Source: Christensenellaceae bacterium
Lineage (GTDB): Bacteria > Bacillota > Clostridia > Christensenellales > Christensenellaceae
Direction: 5' to 3'
Assembly: GCA_022846035.1 (NCBI GenBank)
Contig: AP025580.1
Span: 1,984,001 to 2,048,000, forward strand
DNA length: 64,000 nt
The notes below the pieces were generated by a model. It worked only from the letters and a program-made list of their open reading frames with translations, had not been told where the DNA came from and did not search any database. Of the stretch, positions 59,247-64,000 are shown one piece after another. Every line of letters starts with the position of its first letter. Within the stretch, counting starts at the first letter, position 1. Made by a program: the position numbers and the translations under genes.

Positions 59247-59321
59247 GGTAACCTCCGTTTCGAGACTTGAAATAAGTTTCAAAACGGGGATGGTGGTGAT
59301 CTGCACCTTTTAAAAGGCGCA

Positions 59322-59357
59322 CAAAAAACACCTTTGCGGTTAACGGCTGCAAAGGTG
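59322..59357 (-). terminator. Rho-independent terminator of the signal peptidase transcript
   Basis: On the minus strand CACCTTTGC, an 11-nt loop and GCAAAGGTG are followed by TTTTTTG. It lies about 70 bp after the lepB stop and isolates the ABC/signal-peptidase genes from the sigma factor gene. Confidence 0.85.
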
Positions 59358-59426
59358 CAAGTTACTAGATATATTTTTTTAAGAAACTATGTTCTTCATT
59401 TAAGATACAACAATGCAGTATTGTAT

Positions 59427-59963
59427 CTATTTCACACCTCTTATTCTATCGAACGGATATATTACGGATATCGCACGTCCCACAATTTTGTCATCAGGTA
59501 TCGGTCCAATCATCGGTTCCCTGCTGTCAGATGAATGATTTCGGTTATCTCCCATCACGAATATACTATTTTCAGGCACTTTTATTGTTGTCATGTCTGG
59601 AAAGTTTTTCTCATTTAAATAGGGTTCGTCTATCGCATCTCCATTGACAATAACCATATTGTCCTGTATAGAAATCGTATCGCCTTCCATGCCGATGATA
59701 CGCTTCACACATTGCAGTCCGTCCGGATAAATAACGATCACAAGATCGCCATGCGATAGTCCTCCGGTATTTTTGGAGATCTTTTCGGTCAGTACAAGTT
59801 CTCCGTCCTGCAATGTCGGCAGCATGGATTCACCGCTGATCCATATCCAATCCAGCACGAAAACCCGCAGGCAAATGAGAGCAGCAATTACAAGCAGTAA
59901 AACGATCCAAAACCGTTTATCGCTTTTCTTTTTTTTCTCCTGCTGTACTGCCTTTTCCATCAT
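59427..59963 (-). CDS. lepB: Type I signal peptidase
   Basis: The 178-residue product has a cytoplasmic Lys-rich start, one membrane helix (about 18-40), the catalytic Ser in SGESMLPT (S46), the catalytic Lys in QCVKRIIGMEGD (K87), and the box D/E motif FVMGDNRNHSSDSR. It cleaves signal peptides of exported proteins on the outer membrane face. A two-base ATG duplication gives possible starts one codon apart. It is the last gene of the ABC module (6 bp after the permease) and may serve export of the CARDB protein or surface proteins in the area. Confidence 0.95.
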   Translation of the reverse strand: MMEKAVQQEKKKKSDKRFWIVLLLVIAALICLRVFVLDWIWISGESMLPTLQDGELVLTEKISKNTGGLSHGDLVIVIYPDGLQCVKRIIGMEGDTISIQDNMVIVNGDAIDEPYLNEKNFPDMTTIKVPENSIFVMGDNRNHSSDSREPMIGPIPDDKIVGRAISVIYPFDRIRGVK

Positions 59964-59969
59964 TCACAC

Positions 59970-61274
59970 CTAATTTCCGCTCCTCATGGCCTCGAGCGGA
60001 CTCATCTTCGTGGCTTTACGCGCGGGGTAGATGCCTGATATGATCCCCACCAGTACCGCAATGCCGATTGCGCCAAGCGCCACCCACGCGGGAATCTCCA
60101 CCTTCATCCCTTCGGAGAAATACATCCCGAGAAAGCTTGTCTGCTCCGTTCCCGTATTGATGGCAAGCACCACGATATAACTGACCGCAAGACCAATCAA
60201 CCCGCCAAGCAGACCTATGATCGCCGATTCCGTCAAAAAAAGCTGTCGTATCTTCTTGATCTTCATACCCACGACCTTCATAATGCCAATATCCCGCCGC
60301 CGCTCGAGGATCGAAGCATACATTGTGTTGGCAATGCCGATGGCGGAAACAAATAAAGAGATCAGCCCGATGGCAAAGAGCTGGCCCTGCTGCCTGCTTT
60401 GCTCCTCCTGCATCTGCGAGATGTATTCCGTCTCGCTGTACGTCTCGTAACCAAGTTTTTTGATTTCGTCCATCACAGACTGCACGTGATCCATATCGTC
60501 CACCCGGACGATCACCTGTTGATAGGAATTGACCGGCACTCCCATATAATCAGCAAGCTCCCTGTTATCCATCAGCATCCGTTTGGCAATAGACAAATCC
60601 ATGTAAATACTGCTGCTGTCCTGTGATTGTGTCTTTTCCGTCAGCCCGGATACCGTCGCGCGGTACATACTGCCCGCCGGGACTTCCGCATCTCCCATGT
60701 CCCCCATATCGTAGCCGAACTGCATTTCCATTTCCGTCCCCAGCCAGTCGATTTCCGGTTCATATTTGCTGTATTCCTCATAATCCGCATAATTGGGCGG
60801 GTTCTGAGGATCGACAAATTGCTGCACCGCATCCCCGCCTATCACAAGAACGGGCATTGAACCGCTTGTTTGGAACATACTGCCTTCCGCAAATTCAAGG
60901 TTCAATACAGCAGGATCGATACCAATCACTTGGGTATTCGCCTCGTATATCCCCGTCCTTATTGTTACTGGAATTGGTATTGTCGGTGATGCCGCCGTGA
61001 CGTGTTCCATTGCCGCGATGGACTGGACCGTGCTGTCCGTGATGCCCCCACGCCCAGATGTTGACGATGAAGAATAGTCGTTTACTTGGATCTGTGTCAG
61101 GCGAGCATTGTCTGTCAGCATATCCGAAAACTGCTTATAGTTGGAATATCCGATAGAAAGCATTAAAACAATACACGCCGTCCCCACGATCACGCCAAGC
61201 ACGGTGAGGAAGGTGCGCGATTTACGCCTGCTTAAATTAAGCAGGGCCAGTTTGAATAAATCAGGCGTCCTCAT
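59970..61274 (-). CDS. MacB/FtsX-type ABC transporter permease
   Basis: The 434-residue product has an N-terminal membrane helix (about 19-42, FLTVLGVIVGTACIVLMLSI), a large extracellular MacB-type core (about 45-300) and three C-terminal helices (about 305-330, 355-382 and 395-420) with the FtsX motif ERRRDIGIMKVVGMKIKKI. It pairs with the ATPase at 62875. MacB-type transporters do not transport through the membrane but pull on extracellular substrates or partners. The gene overlaps the CARDB protein gene by 14 bp. Confidence 0.92.
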   Translation of the reverse strand: MRTPDLFKLALLNLSRRKSRTFLTVLGVIVGTACIVLMLSIGYSNYKQFSDMLTDNARLTQIQVNDYSSSSTSGRGGITDSTVQSIAAMEHVTAASPTIPIPVTIRTGIYEANTQVIGIDPAVLNLEFAEGSMFQTSGSMPVLVIGGDAVQQFVDPQNPPNYADYEEYSKYEPEIDWLGTEMEMQFGYDMGDMGDAEVPAGSMYRATVSGLTEKTQSQDSSSIYMDLSIAKRMLMDNRELADYMGVPVNSYQQVIVRVDDMDHVQSVMDEIKKLGYETYSETEYISQMQEEQSRQQGQLFAIGLISLFVSAIGIANTMYASILERRRDIGIMKVVGMKIKKIRQLFLTESAIIGLLGGLIGLAVSYIVVLAINTGTEQTSFLGMYFSEGMKVEIPAWVALGAIGIAVLVGIISGIYPARKATKMSPLEAMRSGN

Positions 61275-62766
61275 GATCTTTCGCTTTCTGCTTTTTGCGT
61301 TTCAAGGCGTACCGGATGCCGAAGATTGCGCCAATCACCGCGCCGAGGATGATAACGGATATCCACCACTGGCTTTGCGTCTCCGGCTTTTCTTCTTCTT
61401 CCTCCTGCGGGGCGTTGATGATAGGCGGGTTGATATTGGTATTGAATTCAATTTCCTGCGTAGATACCTCACCGAACTCATCCTCATAGGAAAGAGCTAT
61501 TTTACCTGTTGTCGGGCCATACTTTGCGTCAGAATTGCCGCTTTCTCCCGTATCGAGCGTGCCGACAAATACATACAGGTCGCTTTTTTTCGATGCTCCA
61601 CTCTCTAAATTACCAAGAAATGCGCTACCCTCCGGCACAAGGCCGGGCGCTTCCAATTCTGCGCGCACGTTGTATACAGTCCCTTTCCCCATGTTCATCA
61701 CATTCATGGAAATAGACATCGTATCTCCCGCATTGACTTCTTTGGGTATTTCCGGATCATCGTACTCAATACGCATGGGTTGTTTGACCTGAATTACAAT
61801 GGATTCATCCGAGGTAAAAGCAGTTGCCTTATCTCCCTCGTATTCGATATGCAGCATGATCTTCTGCGGCTTTGGCTCTGCTGTCTGTTGCACCATTAGT
61901 TTTGTATTGATTGTCACCGTATCTTTTGTTCCGATCTTTTTGTAATAAAAGGAATTGGTTTCACCCATCGGGATCACATCTGCCGTTTCTCCAGAGATCG
62001 TTACCTTGACATTACGCATGGGCTGACTGTCGTTAGTGTTTTGCATGGTAACAGACAGATCAAATTCCTGTCCGGCGAGAACCGGGGAGGGAGTTACGGA
62101 ATAGCTTGCGATCATTGCCTTGGGCTGCGGCGCGGGTTCTTCTTCGCCGCCCCCGCCGCCTGTTCCGCCCGCATCGCCTCCTGCGGGATCATCCGTAACA
62201 GGAGTATCTTGCGTTCCGCCCGTGTCCTGTGGCGCGTTTGGATCAACACCGTCCGTCACTGTCACATACAATGTAAACGCCTGCGTAAACTGCGCCCCAC
62301 CTTTTACCTGCCCCTGCACATTGATAGTAATTGGATACCGTCCGTTTGTGCGTCCCTGCGTAAGCGGCAGGGAAAGGTCAACGAGATATGCGGATACCTT
62401 ATCCTTTCCATTGTTGACACTATGCTCGGCTAACTTGATCGTCTGATCGTAATTCTGGAATACAAACGGAGAAGATACCGCATCTCCTAAATTAACCGTC
62501 ATATTAATACTGTTTCCCTGTAATTCCTGCGAGGAAATAAGGGGAAGAATGATTGATGCTGCTCCGTTTGAGATAGATGGCATATACCCACTGCTGTAGG
62601 GCTTATCCATACCCGGGTACAGATTACTGTTATCAATCACAAGAACCGTATTGTCCGTACTTTTTTCCTCTACCACTGACGCCTGGCTTTCACCTGCGGC
62701 AAATGCGACTCCCGTGACAGAAAATATGATGATGACCGCAAGTAATCCGCTCAATATCTTTTTCAT
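61261..62766 (-). CDS. Secreted CARDB-like protein with C-terminal membrane helix
   Basis: The 501-residue product has a signal peptide (about 1-24), beta-rich domains (about 40-175), a Gly/Asp/Glu/Pro spacer (about 176-215), two CARDB/COG1361-type domains (about 220-325 and 330-445), a C-terminal membrane helix (about 470-487) and a basic tail. COG1361 proteins next to MacB-type ABC genes are frequent in Clostridia, where they appear to take the place of the MacA adaptor; their substrate is unknown. Both neighbours overlap or abut the gene, so one operon is certain. Confidence 0.82.
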   Translation of the reverse strand: MKKILSGLLAVIIIFSVTGVAFAAGESQASVVEEKSTDNTVLVIDNSNLYPGMDKPYSSGYMPSISNGAASIILPLISSQELQGNSINMTVNLGDAVSSPFVFQNYDQTIKLAEHSVNNGKDKVSAYLVDLSLPLTQGRTNGRYPITINVQGQVKGGAQFTQAFTLYVTVTDGVDPNAPQDTGGTQDTPVTDDPAGGDAGGTGGGGGEEEPAPQPKAMIASYSVTPSPVLAGQEFDLSVTMQNTNDSQPMRNVKVTISGETADVIPMGETNSFYYKKIGTKDTVTINTKLMVQQTAEPKPQKIMLHIEYEGDKATAFTSDESIVIQVKQPMRIEYDDPEIPKEVNAGDTMSISMNVMNMGKGTVYNVRAELEAPGLVPEGSAFLGNLESGASKKSDLYVFVGTLDTGESGNSDAKYGPTTGKIALSYEDEFGEVSTQEIEFNTNINPPIINAPQEEEEEKPETQSQWWISVIILGAVIGAIFGIRYALKRKKQKAKDHEDA

Positions 62767-62777
62767 TTCCTACTCCC

Positions 62778-62894
62778 TCACTTCCAAGTTGATTTCAATA
62801 AAATCGTATTGGCTACTGTAGCAATGACATATGCCACCATCGCACCGAGAGCGATTCCCAATATAATGAGATCCTTATTTGTTTTTTTCTTCAA
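62778..62894 (-). CDS. 38-residue membrane peptide
   Basis: An in-frame TTG at 62892-62894, with GGGGAG about ten bases upstream, gives a 38-residue product with one membrane helix (about 8-31, IILGIALGAMVAYVIATVA) and basic ends. A longer frame from ATG 62960 lies mostly inside the ATPase gene and encodes a polar, unlikely segment. The frame sits between the ATPase and CARDB genes, overlapping the ATPase stop. It may be a small transporter subunit; support is moderate. Confidence 0.5.
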   Translation of the reverse strand: MKKKTNKDLIILGIALGAMVAYVIATVANTILLKSTWK

Positions 62895-63570
62895 TTCCGA
62901 CAATCTCCCCGTCCGCAATATGCACGATCCGGTCCGCATACCGCGCTTTCTCCATATCATGCGTGACCATAAGAAGCGTGGTCCCGTTCTCTTTCACAAT
63001 ATCCTGTAAGATTCCCATGATCTGCTCCGCAGTCTCACTGTCAAGGTTTCCCGTTGGTTCATCCGCGAATAATATTTCCGGCTTCGTGATGATTGCCCGC
63101 GCTATGGATACTCTTTGCTGCTGTCCCCCTGAAAGCTCATCAGGATCGTGTGCAAGATGCCCTGAAAGCCCAAGCCGTGAAAGAAGTTCCTCCGCCTCTT
63201 TGTTCCTTTTTTGTGGCAATATTCCTCGAAGCATTAATGGGAATGCAGCATTTTCAATCGTGGTCAGTGTGTCCATCAGGTTAAAGCTCTGGAAGATAAA
63301 GCCGATATGGTTAAGCCTGAATTCCACCAAATCATCCTCCTTCATCTTGTGGATCGGTTTCTCCTTGACGAATATTTTTCCCGCTGTAGGCTTTTCCAGC
63401 CCGGCGATCAGATTCAAAAGTGTGGATTTTCCACTCCCGGACGTACCAACCACCGCCACAAATTCGCCGGGATAAATATCCAGATCAATACCGTTCAGGG
63501 CTTTAAAGCGCACCTTTTTTGTTTTATATATTTTGACAAGGTTCCTTACCGAAATAATGGGTTCTGTCAT
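62875..63570 (-). CDS. ABC transporter ATP-binding protein (MacB/LolD type)
   Basis: The 231-residue ATPase has Walker A GTSGSGKST (residues 42-50), Q-loop FIFQSFNLM, signature ELSGGQQQRVSIARAI, Walker B ILFADEPTGNLD and the H-loop THDMEKAR. The 'LxxIGFIFQSFNLxxTLT' pattern is that of the MacB/LolD/FtsE group. It is the partner of the permease at 59970. The gene begins one base after the stop of the upstream ABC ATPase. Confidence 0.95.
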   Translation of the reverse strand: MTEPIISVRNLVKIYKTKKVRFKALNGIDLDIYPGEFVAVVGTSGSGKSTLLNLIAGLEKPTAGKIFVKEKPIHKMKEDDLVEFRLNHIGFIFQSFNLMDTLTTIENAAFPLMLRGILPQKRNKEAEELLSRLGLSGHLAHDPDELSGGQQQRVSIARAIITKPEILFADEPTGNLDSETAEQIMGILQDIVKENGTTLLMVTHDMEKARYADRIVHIADGEIVGIEEKNK

Positions 63571-63571
63571 A

Positions 63572-64000
63572 TCACCGCACCGCCGTCAATATCCCTGCAT
63601 CCATCTCACACACCGTATCGCACAATTCATCAATATCTGTTGCATTATGGCTTGCCAGCAGGATTGTTTTTCCCTTATTTCTTAATCCCTTAATCAGTTC
63701 GCGCATATCCTTCACACCCTGCTTGTCAAGGCCATTAAACGGCTCGTCCAAAATGAGCAGGGAAGGATCTTCCATAATTGCCTGCGCGATTCCCAGCCGC
63801 TGCCGCATCCCCAGCGAATACTTAGCGACGTGCTTTTTCAAATCTGGATCCAGCCCCACCTTTTTGATCGTTTCGCGGATTTCCCGATCCCCGATCTTGC
63901 GTTTCAGCGATGCCAAAAGCTGCAAGTTCTTCATTCCTGTGAGCGTAGGCAAAAAGCCCGGCGTCTCAATGATGATCCCCATATCCTCCGGGAAATCCAT
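63572..64000 (-). CDS. ABC transporter ATPase, BcrA type, N-terminal part outside window
   Basis: The frame is open to the window edge; 142 or more C-terminal residues are present. It contains the signature KYSLGMRQRLGIAQAI, Walker B LLILDEPFNGLDKQG and the H-loop SHNATDIDELCD, which fit the BcrA/CcmA-type group that uses SLGM in place of LSGGQ and often exports lantibiotics or bacitracin. The Walker A motif is beyond the window. It is likely the next upstream gene in the same operon as the MacB module, but a matching permease is not visible here. Confidence 0.88.
   Translation of the reverse strand: MDFPEDMGIIIETPGFLPTLTGMKNLQLLASLKRKIGDREIRETIKKVGLDPDLKKHVAKYSLGMRQRLGIAQAIMEDPSLLILDEPFNGLDKQGVKDMRELIKGLRNKGKTILLASHNATDIDELCDTVCEMDAGILTAVR

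Noticed and set aside
62778-62960. Longer version of the small membrane peptide starting at ATG 62960
   Set aside because: The extra 22 residues lie entirely inside the ATPase gene, are polar with Cys/Arg/Gly, and have no ribosome binding site.

Overview
The window looks like a chromosomal stretch of a Gram-positive, anaerobic-type Bacillota, probably class Clostridia (inference). The evidence is DivIVA, VanW, NlpC/P60, Rrf2 and GntR genes, AGGAGG-type ribosome binding sites, membrane-anchored type I signal peptidase, and long secreted proteins without outer-membrane features. Nearly everything is encoded on the minus strand.

Layout. (1) 1-1849: the end of an HdeD-like membrane protein and a divergent set of three small charged proteins. 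(2) 1925-29302: a very long minus-strand gene train, read from 29302 down to about 1925. It starts with a GLUG-type secreted protein and a 4268-residue secreted protein built from dozens of Ig-like repeats. Then come four paralogous single-pass membrane proteins interleaved with two secreted proteins that share a terminal domain with the giant protein. Next are a carboxypeptidase-regulatory-like surface protein, two membrane proteins with cytoplasmic TPR-like ends, DivIVA, VanW, a PRC-barrel protein, an HD-GYP phosphodiesterase, a P60 hydrolase and two Rrf2 regulators. Many neighbours overlap or abut, so this looks like one surface-structure operon. (3) 29391-37327: its apparent control region. 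It holds an IbrB/IbrA-like pair, two paralogous regulators that each carry two GntR-type winged helices, and a hybrid sensor kinase. A 24-bp palindrome occurs three times here: ahead of the surface operon, between ibrA and gntR1, and between the hybrid kinase and gntR2. At all five promoters it sits 3-4 bp upstream of the -35 box with a 17-bp spacer, which suggests a shared activator site.

(4) 37356-42592: a two-component system and an M13 metallopeptidase lipoprotein. They lie between a 19-nt 5S rRNA 3'-end scar and a complete 5S gene, which directly abuts a decayed tRNA-Asn. (5) 42773-44353: a large serine recombinase. (6) 44558-59246: a 3773-residue RHS/YD-repeat protein with a DUF4474-like C-terminus and two small downstream membrane or lipoprotein genes. 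They are flanked by a diverged direct repeat that carries an intact small sigma factor on one side and a broken copy on the other. (7) 59427-64000: signal peptidase I and a MacB-like ABC exporter module with a CARDB-type extracellular protein, then the C-terminal part of a second ABC ATPase.

The most notable candidate for an undescribed system is regions 2 and 3 together: a giant-protein surface assembly operon with its own dual-winged-helix regulators, IbrAB-like proteins and hybrid kinase tied together by one operator.
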